A DNA stretch of 64,000 nucleotides from Phallusia mammillata (Eukaryota; Chordata; Ascidiacea; Phlebobranchia; Ascidiidae): contig QLIY01000011.1 in the NCBI GenBank assembly GCA_003260075.1, forward strand, positions 173,063 through 237,062. Reading direction: 5' to 3'. The notes beneath the pieces are model-generated. The model made no database searches. It saw only the letters and a program-made list of their open reading frames with translations, and was not told the DNA's origin. Positions 13,104 to 25,243 of the stretch are shown here, piece by piece. A program made the translations under genes and the position numbers. How positions within the stretch are numbered: the stretch's first letter is position 1; each line of letters opens with the position of its first letter.

Positions 13104-16100
13104 CTTCCAAGAACAAGATCGTTAAACTTTCGCCGTGACAGCGTCACACAGCCCGTTTACAACCATGTCAAGAACACACGCGCGCGCTTCAGACACGAAC
13201 AACACGCATCGCGGCCAACTTTCAAACGACCCCGGCTGCTTGGACCGGAAGGCGCCCTACCGAGAAACATCATGTAACGCATACTTCTCAAGATAAGGCT
13301 TATCACATGTCCTAGATATCGAGATGTTTTCGTGTTTCTAACCCCTCGATCTCATTTGTAGGAGGCTATACGAAGTTTGAAACTGGCCATCCCGATTTGT
13401 GCACCAAAGCCGGTAACGTTCTGTCGAGCGATGCTGACGACGAAGGATGTGGAAGCGATGAATCGGCGTCATCGTCACCCCGTGGAGGGCGCTGCTCCCC
13501 AGTTACCCCACTTGGTTTGACCCCATCCATCCTTGGACTCGGGGCGCTTAGAATCTCGTGTGACAATAACAACGAAGAAGATGAGGAACTCGACAACTTC
13601 AGGTTGCCGCGCGGCGCTAAACGTGTCAACCGTCAATGTGACAACCACCGACAACATCGATGCGCCCGACACAGCGACCGATTCAACAGCGAAGGGGAGT
13701 CAGATGATCCCAACAGCGCCACGAGCCTTTCCTCCACCGAAGGAAACACCACCCTCACTTTGAAACCAGCACCACTTTCCATCCCTCCAGCGTGCACGTG
13801 CTGCACTTGCGACAAGGAACCTTCAGTGAAATCTCCTTCACCCGTCTGCCCCTCCCCATCCCCTGGACACGCCCTCTACGGCGGAGCCACGATCCCGGCC
13901 GAAATCCTTCCCGGGTTGTTCCTCGGTTGCGCTAAGGACGCCTCGAACGCCGAAATCCTGGCGCGGTACAACATCACCTACATCCTTAACGTCACTCCCA
14001 ACCTTCCAAACGTGTTCGAGGGCGACAAGCGATACAAGTACAAGCAAATTCCCATTACCGACCACTGGAGCCAGAACCTCTCGCAGTTCTTTCCCGAAGC
14101 CATACAATTTATCGGTAAGCATCAATACCCTGTATATATGTGCATATAAAACTATATATATGAGCGATGTGGCGGAAATCCGTTTCGCAAGCGCTATTAG
14201 GAGAATGAAAACATCAGCCACTGTCGTTTCCTGTACGTTAGAGCGCCCACGGCAAATTGCTGGCGGTTTCTCATACTTTAGTGCGACATGTGCGGTCGTT
14301 TGGCCTTTGACAATCACACAAGAGTGCGAGACAAACGATCTGCTGCAGAAATGCCCGAGGCGCGCAAGTCTCTTGTGTGACGAAGATTAGAGGGAATTGA
14401 TTCAAGTAAACAGCCTCGCCGTATTTGTGTACAGTTTGCGTGGGTTGCGAGTCTCTAGACGGTTTTTCGCCGAAGTAAACCCAACTAGCACCTGGCTAGC
14501 GCGACGAAACACTCCCTAATTCATTTCAGTGATCGTTCCTGCGCCAACACAATAGGCACCACAACAACACAAAAGACGCAAAGCGAACTGGCCGACTCGC
14601 TGAATGGCAGTCTTCCGTTTTTTTCCGGCCGTGACGCTCAATGACATAATGGGCCAGAAAAACAGGTTTTGTCCACCTCAGCGCCCGTGAGAAAGGGACC
14701 GGATTAGGTAATTGAATTAACAAAACGGATAACTTTCGCCCTAGTGATGAGTGTACAAAACAAAATTTGACGGTTTGGTTTTAAAATCGGGCTCACCAAG
14801 CGTAGTGAGATCAGGTGTTTTCCACACGGATCTTTATGGTGACCGGCCACATAGCGTGTTGTGTTTAGGAAAAGCCCACAACAACAAGCGACTTAAGACG
14901 CCGCCAAAACCACAGTGAATCGCTCGGTACCACTCCGTACCTTACACCACTTGAAAACCGCTGCTCAGCACTAGCAATTAAGCGTCCGGCTCAGTATCTA
15001 AGCGCATATTACTTCGGTGAGCCGAGCGAAATATTTTGATAAATATAGACTGAGGTTGTGGTCGGGAGGAGCACGCCCACTGCGATGGAAATTGCATGTG
15101 ATTATCATAACCCGTTCTTTTTCCGGTTTCTTACTCCACATACGCCCTTTTGTGCCGACGGCCCAATTGCTATAAGCCGATTAGCAGCATTGACGTAATC
15201 AAAGCTCAAATCCGCACTCGCACAAAATTCATGGCCTCGATTGAACGCGTTAAATCGTCTAAATCCAACCAGAGAAGCTGCGGGATTCCTGAAAACGAAC
15301 TAAGGTCACACTGTTGTCCCGGATGTAACTGGATTTGAGCGACGCACAAGGAATGTTGTTGTTCCTTGGCGCGATGCTTTGACGTCATTATCACTACAAG
15401 CATCACGCCTTTGCCTCGTGAATACATTGCGAAGTGTGTCTCGCGGGACTTGACAAGTCAATTGGGACTGTGAGGTGAAAAGTAATGCGTCAAAATAGAA
15501 GTCTCTGGGCGCCAAGTTTCCATTTTAAATTCCTCGATCCTGAATCGCGTGTTAGAGCCGTGGGAGTCGCGCCGATACGAAAATAATGCAAGGCGTTTAA
15601 AAATAGTGCCATGAAAGGACTCGCGTGCAGCTATCGCAAACTTAGCGAGTTTGTACTGACAACAGAACGCTCGGCAGTTGGCCATTGTGTCAGACTGCGA
15701 AACCCGCAATTCTCTTTATCCCCGTGTAAGGACAAACTAGTAGCGACCTCTGTATTTAGTGACGCCGCGTTTTGTAAATAAAGTCTTGTATTTTGAGGTG
15801 CCCGGCGACCGGGGTGCGATGATGCGTAACGCGCCGTCGGCAGGCTTTCGCTTTCCCAATAGAAATCAAACCGACGTCAGGTTCAATTTCCAATTCGGAC
15901 CGCGTTCATTCTCTTTCCCACGGTTATCGCTGCTTGCAGCCTCCGGTCGCCCGTTCTGAAAAACTGTGTCGACCCGCTGCAATTTCATTTCGGCTATTGT
16001 TCCCCACAAAAGCGCCACAAAGGCACCAGGAGGCCTCGCGAAAGCGATAAGTCGCTTGCAGTTCCGAACTCCGCCGGGAAGCAATCGACTGCCAATGACC

Positions 16101-17148
16101 CGAAGTCAGGACAGCTTGGCTTATGATTAGACGCGCTCGACGTCGCTGAAGTATTTTTGCATCTGTCATGGCAACGGCGAGTGAAGAGAAACCGACCAGG
16201 CGAAGGGGTAAAATTGTGGGCGCTTGCGTGAGAACGAAATGTCAATTTCCGACCCCTGGTGAGAGTAATCGGCTCTGGACGGGAAACACCGCACATAATA
16301 TCCCACCAAGATATTGCTGATTGACCTTCGTGAAAATGAAGATGGGCGGGCTATTAACTCCCCTAAAACATGAGCTAAGTGTGTTCAGGCGAAGTAGCGA
16401 TATAGGGCAGCTGGTAATTGGGGGCGCACCTTCGACAGTAATCCGCAGATAAACGGTCGGCAAGCGCGAGCCCCTGTGTTGGTGGCTGGTTGTGTGTTTA
16501 TTTGAGCAAACCAGGATGGCGTGCAAAGGCACAGACGCGTGAATGCTGTTTTCCGCCGCTGGCTGTTTGTGGAATAAAACGAGAAACGAACGATAAGGGT
16601 CATCATAACTCCATTTCCCTCTTGATGCAGAGGAAACGGCGTTGGCTGATTTGTTTTCATAAGATAGTTAAGCCGATGAATCAGACTTGCATACACGCAA
16701 TGTTTAATACTTCAGCCCTGTACTTCAATAGCAATTGACAGTTTTGTTTTCTTTTACAGACGAGGCTCGATCCAAAAATTGCGGTGTGCTTGTTCACTGT
16801 CTTGCTGGCATCAGTCGCTCTGTGACCGTCACCGTCGCTTATCTCATGCAAAAGAGAAGCTGGACCTTGAACGACGCTTACGACTTTGTCAAGCAAAGAA
16901 AGAGCAATGTCTCCCCCAACTTTAACTTCATGGGTCAACTTCTTGACTTCGAGAAGACCCTCGGTCTCGGAGAGTCTGCTTCCCCGCAAGACGGACCTGA
17001 TTCCCCGTCAAGTCCAAACTCCCAACCGACCCTCTTTTTTACGTCTCCGCCTCCACCAACCCCCACGCTTACGCTACCTGTGCGCACCAAAGGCAACAAG
17101 GGGATGGAGCAACGCACCGCCTTCATCTTGCCGACCCCGCTTGCGTAA
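11257..17148 (+). CDS. DUSP6/7/9: Dual-specificity MAP-kinase phosphatase, DUSP6/7/9 type
   Basis: Cytoplasmic-type MKP expected to dephosphorylate ERK. Exons 11257-11632, 13362-14114 and 16760-17148 join in phase to give 505 residues. The N-terminal rhodanese/CH2 domain (about 8-127) has the [13 protein letters not shown] loop and a kinase-interaction motif, [10 protein letters not shown], with Arg56-Arg57. A Ser/Thr/Pro-rich linker of about 175 residues, long for the family, leads to the DSP domain (about 305-450). That domain has the general acid Asp in ITDHW (Asp359) and the signature HCLAGISRS with Cys390 and Arg396. The second ATG (11269) has the better context (ACCATGG), so translation may start four residues later. 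Intron 1 holds a 92-G run. The orthologue is a well-known FGF/ERK feedback gene in chordates; regulation here is inferred from that. Confidence 0.95.
13012..13103 (+). repeat. Second poly-G run, 92 nt
   Basis: Uninterrupted run of 92 G in intron 1 of the phosphatase gene, about 260 bp before exon 2. It has exactly the same length as the POC1 intron run, which argues for a shared technical origin. Confidence 0.95.
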
Positions 17149-17711
17149 AGTCCACAATCGCAAAAGCAGGCTTCTACTCTGCATTGTGACAACGCTCGAG
17201 AACTCCCTGGATGGGAAATTGGCCAGAGGTCGCGCAGGTAGCGATCTCTGTGTCCGTCGAAAAAGTCCTGGAAGGTGCCAGTGACTATGTGCCTTGAACT
17301 GAGCTTAGCCGAGTGAAAATGTAGTTCCTCGCCACGCCTGTCTGTCTGTAGCCCCGCACGACCGATTGGTTTTATTCCACGTCGAACCTGTACCTTTACG
17401 TGCCGCGACCCGTTTTAAAAGCATTTGAAACGTGCAAGAAGTATATTCCCCAGTTCGATTTCGTAGATTTGTGACACGTCTAGACGAGCCGCAAGTAGTG
17501 GACGTTGATTTAATACACAACCCGGTTTGCGGTCGCATTCCGGACGAAGTAAACCCCTGGGTCCCGTTGGCCCACATGTTCTTGTGCTTTGTATACTGTG
17601 CCATGCTAAATGTCAATGCGCTCTTGTATAGTCACCGAAGCTCTAACGCTGAACGACGATTCTACTACTCGCAATGCATTTATCTGTCCGCCGCCACTTG
17701 CAATTTGAACG

Positions 17712-17717
17712 AATAAA
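17712..17717 (+). promoter_or_regulatory. Candidate poly(A) signal of the MKP gene
   Basis: AATAAA lies 564 bp after the stop codon, in a plausible 3' UTR. An open frame of 94 codons in that UTR has no recognisable domain and is ignored. Confidence 0.5.
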
Positions 17718-20700
17718 TTATTACAACGAAATCTGTTGTTCTGCTGAGTATCGTACAAGTTGACAGCTGATATGCGGACAGTGAGCTAAGTAGAAAATGC
17801 TTCAGGAAAGATTCAGATAATGTTAAAAATACAAAAAGACAGCACCATAGAGGTACTTTATATACTCATGATGTATTCTATTCAGGTTACAATGAAAACT
17901 GTTGGTAAATAATAGGGCTAAAATTTACTTCCTTTTATAATATTCCTTTCATAATACACAATTTTTGAAAGCTTAATTTCAGTACATTCAGAATAACTGA
18001 AAAATGACATAGCATCTGAATAACAACACGATCAATATGTTTTTTCGGCAAAGTGAAGCAAGTCTGTTTGTTGTCATAACGTGCACTTATATATCCTGTT
18101 TTCAGCTGAGCTTCGCCGACTAAAGCGATTTAGGAAATGAAACACCTGACCTTAGCCTAATCGTAATTTTGCTGCAAACGTGACCACAACAGCAGCTGTG
18201 AAGGTTAACCGAGTACAATGTCACGTGATATTGACAACTGAAACGATGTAGTTTAACTTCGAGATGAGTTTTAACGACTAAATGTTGCCGGATGTACGTA
18301 GGCAAGGAGAAAGTGGTCACGCTTCGATTAACCCGTGTCACATGTTTTTGAATTTGACGGAAACAACGTTTTAACTTTGGATGCTTAAAAGGCGATCTGC
18401 CCTACCTTGGACCTCGTTTTCGTGCAAAACACCCCGTCAATCTAAATACAAACACGTCACAATATTCGGCCGTGCAAATCGAATAACAAGCCGTGAAAGT
18501 AAATTGGACCTGAGGTTCGTTACCGCAGCCAAAACAGATTTGATTAAATGTTGGGCCTCCTTCGGAATATTTATGCGTATGATAAATGGAACTTTCCGTA
18601 TTGGTCTATATTAGAAAGTAAACTCGTGTGAGACTAGCGTTTTTCAGTTTTTCTTGGCAAGATTTTTGAGAACTGTACAAATGAAATGATGCACAGTGCC
18701 CTATGATGAGCAACAAGGCATGCCTTTCGACGCACATTTTTCCTAAACGTCGACACCAACCTTCAGATTTATATAAATGGTATGCCTAATAATGTTGCGG
18801 TAAACAGGAATAAAGTTACACAAAACAAACAACAAGAAAATGGACGGAATGAGGTGCCGTAGGCGGTTTAAGAAGGAATTTAGGCATTTTCGTCACCGCC
18901 GGAAGCGGTCTGTCGGCAGGATTACTAATTTGAGACGAAGTGTTTATCAACAGCTTTGCCAAGAAACCAGGACTGCTTCTTCTCTTAGGCCTGACTCGAA
19001 CTATGCGCTACGTTACCTTATGACAAGCGCCGTGTTGTTACTCTCACCGAGAGAAGACGCATAAAAATTGTCCGAATTTTTTACTTGACCTTTGGGGCGC
19101 CACTCCCCACGACCTGCCATAGGCGACCTTTCAAAAGACATGTCGTTGTGTTGTAAATTTGTTGCTGTTTTATGCACTTGGCACGAAACGGCGGTTTGTT
19201 GCTGTTAGAAGCAACATTCAGTTTCAATCTACTTCCTTGTTTGAGTGTTTCCTCGATAAAGAATCTGAAAAAAGATTTTTATGTCAATTGTTGAGCGATG
19301 TATGTGGCTTCTTTTATTGTAGCTGAAAAATGTTTGACCGATAAACTAAATTAAGTTAAACAAAATACGGCCTAAACCCGGGTCATCCCAGCTCGACTGT
19401 AAAATCGGTGAACAGACCTCGCGGAAACTCGCTACAGCGAACTGTTATGTCATTGATTTGCGTGGAAGAGAAAAGTGGGTCGACCAATAACAGCGAGGCG
19501 GGCGGGGCACATAACCTGACCCGAATTACCATCTTCGGAGGTTGAGTCTTGCGTGACAAGAGCGCAAGGTCGGCTTAGGACGAAGCCTGACAGACAATAA
19601 TAAACTGCACCCTGAGGCTGGTCTCTGTGGCCGCCACGGCACAAACGAAGTGATTGTTCGTCTTCGTAGGATCGACCAATCACGGTTTCCCCTTTCGTAA
19701 TCTCCCAGCTCTGTTAATGAAGCCATAAAAGTCATCACACCTTCATCAGAAAAAGAATAAATTTCTATAAGGAAGAACTTTGTTTGAGGTTTTCCTTTGT
19801 TTCATGTTTTTTTCATTTTATCTAAAAGCATCGAGTCAAAGCACGATAAGCTACAAACAGTGCGCACTGTTTTGACCTATGGTTATTTGTTTTCTATTTT
19901 TCTTTCTTTGGTGTGTCACAACCTGACGGGTTTGCAATTTATGAAAAACGATAATAGACCATTGTCAAGAAAATGTTATGCACATCAAACATGGACCAAT
20001 TTTTCCAGTGAACAAAAAGCATCAGACCCAAAACATTGCGACTATCTTTTGTATATTGTTCTGCAGTTGTGGAAAAGGGAAATGTTCTTTTTTATCACTA
20101 AAAGCGTAGTGTTTAAATGCAATAAACCGAGTTTAAGCTACCGTAAACTGGAAATACCCAATATATCCCTGGATTTCTTGGCGATGTTAACAAGTGATCC
20201 ATTGTGTGCATTAAATACAATATTTTCATGCCGATGTCATGAAACCACGATTCAAATGTGCAATCCACACAAACAATACAATTCCGAAGGGCACCAGAAT
20301 AGCTAGATCTGCGCCAAGAATTAGAATGGAAATGACAAGCAAAGACCGCAAGAGATCGTTTGCAGTCAAATGTGGTGCTTAATCATTGTGAACCCGAGGG
20401 CCCTCTCCAAGGCTTCTTTTTGGGTTGTCATGCGGCTAGTTTACTCATAGAGCTCTCGATTGTATCATATCACGTTTACAACTTGGTTGGAACTTTATCT
20501 CTCGACATTGAAAGTTTGGTTTGACGAGAGAAGAACCACTAAAGGTTGAAAGTCTGCGCTAACCGCTACTTGTGTAATGCCCAGGGCTTCCGTGCGCAGC
20601 ATACGTAATCGCCAAGGGTAAGAAGTATGATAAACGATAGGGCTTACGCACAGAGATCATTGGATTTCTTGCCAATGCGCGAAAAGTGCTCACATCGCTC

Positions 20701-23700
20701 ATGTATGTATTCCCTTGTCCTAAAATGGAAGTTTGCCAAACTGCGAAGACGCTCAGAGAAAAACAAAACCTAATCAGTAAATTGCCTTAAAAATTACAGT
20801 AAACAAGTCAACAGTTCAGTCTATTCGTGTATTCTTCCCCTGAGCGGAGTGACGTGAGGTGATCCCTATCAAGACATTTTCGTCGGGGCCATTAGGGAGC
20901 CTTTTTCTTTGAACACAAAGCACCCGCAGAATTGGTTTTGACTGAAGACCGATCATGTGCCTTCATTGCTAAAGGTCTGCTTATTATTTTGCCTCGCCAG
21001 GTTGCGTGCGACGAGCATAGACCGAGGCTGATTTGATATCGGATAAGCGCAGATTTTTGTTCCGTAGCGTAAACAAACCATCCTCGCGAAGCCCTACTAA
21101 CATCCATCGCTCATTGAGAAAGTTCTCGCGGTTTCTTGCGTTTGTCTTCTGTTTGGTTTTCACCTTTTTTCAGTGTCGGTGGCGACCTCGCGTGTTTTCG
21201 TGTCGCTCCGCATTGATTCTCACCGAACCCACAGTCTCCCGTCAACACATCCTTTTTCCACGGGCCATTTCGTACTGTGATGCGTCATTCCTATATACCA
21301 GCGAGTTGCACAGATGGGGTAAACAAGCTTGGTTTTAACAGTTGCTGTTTTCGCCAGGGCTTAAGACAGATCCGTTTCAATGCAAACACGGAAGACTGTG
21401 TTGCCAATCCGTCCCGGGACTGACTAATTTGGAAGTCATTTGAGTTTACTGGAAATTTTTTGTTGAAAACAAATGCCACCTGGTATGCGGCAGATGTTTG
21501 TCTTAAAATTTGCTGAGGCTAATTACTTCACATGTAAATTGTGATGAATGGCTTACCGGACATTTTCTCCAATTTAAGCGTTTCTCCAAATGCAAATCGG
21601 CCCCTCGCGTGCGGTCGCTTGCCTGTAGGTGCATTGCTATAATGAGGCGATACATCTAAGCCCCCCTAGTGACGTCAGTATGGACAAACCGCGGAAGAAA
21701 ACAAGGCAAAATCTGAGTAGCGTGACAAATCACTGAGACCGGCGGCTTTGTGACAAAACGAAGAGTGGGCGAACCCGCAGTTGTTGATGTTACACCGGCC
21801 CAGAATCGCGTGAGAGACCTTGGAACGGGGACAGTTTATCGTGGATAGATAAACAAGCGATACGGGTGTCAAATGCTGGTTGTCATGCGATCCCGCCATA
21901 AGGTCCTACACCGCAATGTGGTGTCTTTGCCTGCCGCTCAGCAGGGCGTGCGTGCGTAATTGACGTTCCCGGGAAAGTTGATCCTCATTCAAATGGCTCA
22001 TCCCCACTCGCATCCTGACCTGTCGTGCAAACGAAAAGGTAAACAATGACTTGGCGAAGTTGACCGACATGCAACATTTTGGAACACCCTCGACGTACGT
22101 TATATATGACCTACAATTTGGCCGGTGGATAATTTTGGAATCCATGAAAATTACCCGTATTGAATAAATATGCACCTTGTGTTTAATTTCATTTATATAG
22201 CACGTGGCTATAACTGACTGCTGGAATTACGTAATCCCTGTGTATGATATGTAACACGAAAACATCAACACATTTGGATAACTGGTATAAACAGCAGAGA
22301 ATGGTAATGATGACAAAACTGCTATTACTTGAACGGACTTCAGTCATTAATCTCCGTAAGATTGCGCAGCGCTGTGGTTAAAGTAATACCGAAAAAGGGC
22401 GCCCGACATTAGGGACATTGGAAGATCTTGTGTATGATGGGCGTGGCGCTCAAATCACTTCAGCCATTAGAGACTCATATCTGCGCAAAATGTTCCCTTT
22501 GCGGTCGTTCGGCTTTTCACTGAAACGACCCGACTGACGCGCGTATTGCTTGATAGAGTGGCTAGATACGGTAATGCACAAGCCAAAGGACTTTAACCTG
22601 CGCCCTCCATCAGCCCCAACAACACATTTGACATTCTGTCATGACTAAAGTTAAGAGAATCCTGTAAGATTACATCATAGGAGTTTAGAAAGCATAAACT
22701 TTAGTCTAAACGACCATCGATCTTGGCTCGCATGGAAGTGGGGTTCTTGCTCTTATTGACATGAGGAAGTCCGGTTTCGTAAATAATGATGATGAGCCAA
22801 TCGTGTATAAACAAATTCCTTGGTTCCGTTTGCACTGACCTTCGCTGTGTTACCACGAGGTCGATACAGGTCGTCTAAGTTTATCGTGCACTGCACTGTG
22901 GGCTTGTTCGCAAATAAAAATAAGTCTTTGATGTTTTTGTCGCTCATTCGTGTCGCCTCTTTATTTATAGAAAAAGATAAGACAAGGCATAGTGGAGTGA
23001 TGTTTGCTCTACTAAATGTTGGCCTTTCAGTTGGGCACTCTGACACCATGGCAACACAATTGTGGTATCGACCAAACAGTTCTTGCGGTTAGTTTGGAAC
23101 GGATGTTGTCGAAAAAGTGGCGCAACCGCAGCGGTCCATTTGCGACTGTGCGTCAGTCGAGCTGAGGCTAAGCAAGAGCGGTCGCCAAGTGAAACCCTTA
23201 CGTAATAAACATATTTAAGGGCGGCAAATTGCCTACGATTCCCCTCTCCAAAATCACTCTAATCCTGTCGATGAACGCTGCTCGTATTATACACAAATTA
23301 TCGACGAAGCAGTCACGATCCTGAAACAATTATTGCCCGACGCCACTCGTAATGATCCAGCAGCACGCGAGAGTTTGTGGTCAAAGCTCAAGAAGTCAAA
23401 ACAACATGGCGGCGGACCAAAGCGAGCATCCGGCCGTGGCAAACAAGCCATTGACTGGGCCTGTAGAGTAATTAACTCGTTGCTATATTGCATGCTGGTA
23501 ATTGGCAATTGTGCAGATGACTCAGCTTCGCATTTGACGCCTATGTTGTTATTTTCTTCCGGGGAGTAATGAACCATACGACCCTTGGCGGCTGAAGCAT
23601 TTAAGGAGAATTGAATGATCGCTGGCTGTCATTGATGTTGGGACACACGCACAAACTGGCGAGAAAAAGGCTAAAATTAATTTTAATTACGCCTATAGCG

Positions 23701-25211
23701 TCCTGGTCGATTTTCCCCTGAGTTGTCAAGAACCAACACTAAAGCTCAAAGGCATTCCTTTGCTAATTCTTCGCTCGTTAGGCGACTAGGCAGTGGCAAA
23801 TTAACGTTGGACAAGTTGTCATTTTACCTGGAAGTGCGTGCGATGACCAGATTCGCTTATCTTAACTGCGATTACATAATCTGGCATAACTGGAGCTCGT
23901 TAGGAAGTTGTCTGTACTCGCCGCATTCTGAGAACATGGGAAAACACACTTCAAAGATGTTATTTAATTACGACCTGTTGAGAACTCTGTTGTGTACATA
24001 AAATGGGTCATGTCATTCCAAGGGGTCATTTAGGAATGTTATAGTTTTTTTGAAGCAATGTTTATTAACTTTAATTGCACGCGTCAAAGCGCGCTTTCGC
24101 GACTCATTAAACTTTGAATCAATTTTTAAATGGTATTTTCTATCAATTTGGCATTCTCGAACGCAAAAAGCTTGTTTAGCAGTTATAAAACTCATGCAAC
24201 ATGTTTGTTTGTTGAGGCTTAATTTGTTATAAAAAGCAAGATACGTTGTAGTTTATTTGTCACAGTTAGACACAATTGACTCATTTCCAATAATGGCGCG
24301 CTATTCTAGACGGCCACAATGAATCGAGGCGTGCTGGCAATAAACACAAAAACAAACACATGAATATTAAACTTGTCACCACATTACACCGAGAAAAAAG
24401 TTCCAAAGTTCACCAGAAGCAATATCGGTTAAACGGATTACAGCGGATCTGATCTGTGTATATGGCGGGGATGTTCACCGCTGGTTTATTTACGTGTTTA
24501 TCCGAGTGTCTGGTTCAGCACCTGCCGATGAACACATACCATGACACACATCATAACGCCTGCGATTATACATCAATACTCTAAGGTTAGGCCCCGCACC
24601 ATATGTGGACGGTCTAAGATTCTCGAGATTAGACGACGCTTTTCTCGAGATGCCAGAATTGTTTTTCGCTTGTCATATGGACTGCCGCGATTGATTGTGC
24701 TGTTTACAACGCCTTTGAGAGGATTAGAGGCAGGGATTGCTATGAGCTGCCCATTGCCGGACAATTTCGCATTTCGTCATTGCAATTAAGTCGAGAAAAA
24801 TCCGCACACTGTAATACTTAATCGAAACACCAGCTGTGTTTGTTAATAGAAGTACATATGTATATATTGCATTCATATAAGCCGCAATATGGTTGTCTTG
24901 GCAGAAGACGCCCTTGGAAACGAAAACAAAGAGCAGCATTTCATATTCAAACAATTGAAATAATTGGTATCGGTAAAATGTTTCCATGAACCCGGAGTAC
25001 TTTTTTCAAGTAGCATCCGTCGTTCTACTGCGAAATAAAAGGCGTACTTGAAGGGTGGATAAAACAATCAGGCTTTCTTGCGCCTCCCGCCTTCCCCCAT
25101 TAGACTACAACCGTAGGATCGAACCACTTGGACTAATTCGTGTAATTGCGCCATAACGGATGGGTGCGTGTATATACTGGCGATTCAAAGAGGGGGCTGC
25201 ACCAGGGGATG
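17718..25211. other. Gene-free block, left part
   Basis: No coding exon, tRNA or transposon ends that I can support over 7.5 kb. An open frame of 169 codons near 19797-20306 starts at TTG, has no domain and is Lys/Phe-rich like random AT-rich DNA. A perfect CRE octamer is at 21670-21677. The block lies between the MKP gene and bHLH gene 1 and may hold cis-regulatory DNA of either. Confidence 0.5.
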
Positions 25212-25243
25212 TGACGTCACGGGCACTCAAAGCTCTGACGTCA
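25212..25243. promoter_or_regulatory. Close pair of CRE palindromes
   Basis: Two perfect TGACGTCA octamers at 25212-25219 and 25236-25243, 24 bp apart start to start. This is the consensus for CREB/ATF bZIP dimers. They lie 5.2 kb upstream of bHLH gene 1. Function is inferred from the motif only. Confidence 0.4.

Noticed and set aside
17432-17716. 94-codon open frame after the MKP stop
   Set aside because: Lies in the expected 3' UTR, before the AATAAA, and shows no domain.
19797-20306. 169-codon open frame in the gene-free block
   Set aside because: Starts at TTG, shows no family similarity and lies in AT-rich DNA where stop-free stretches arise by chance.
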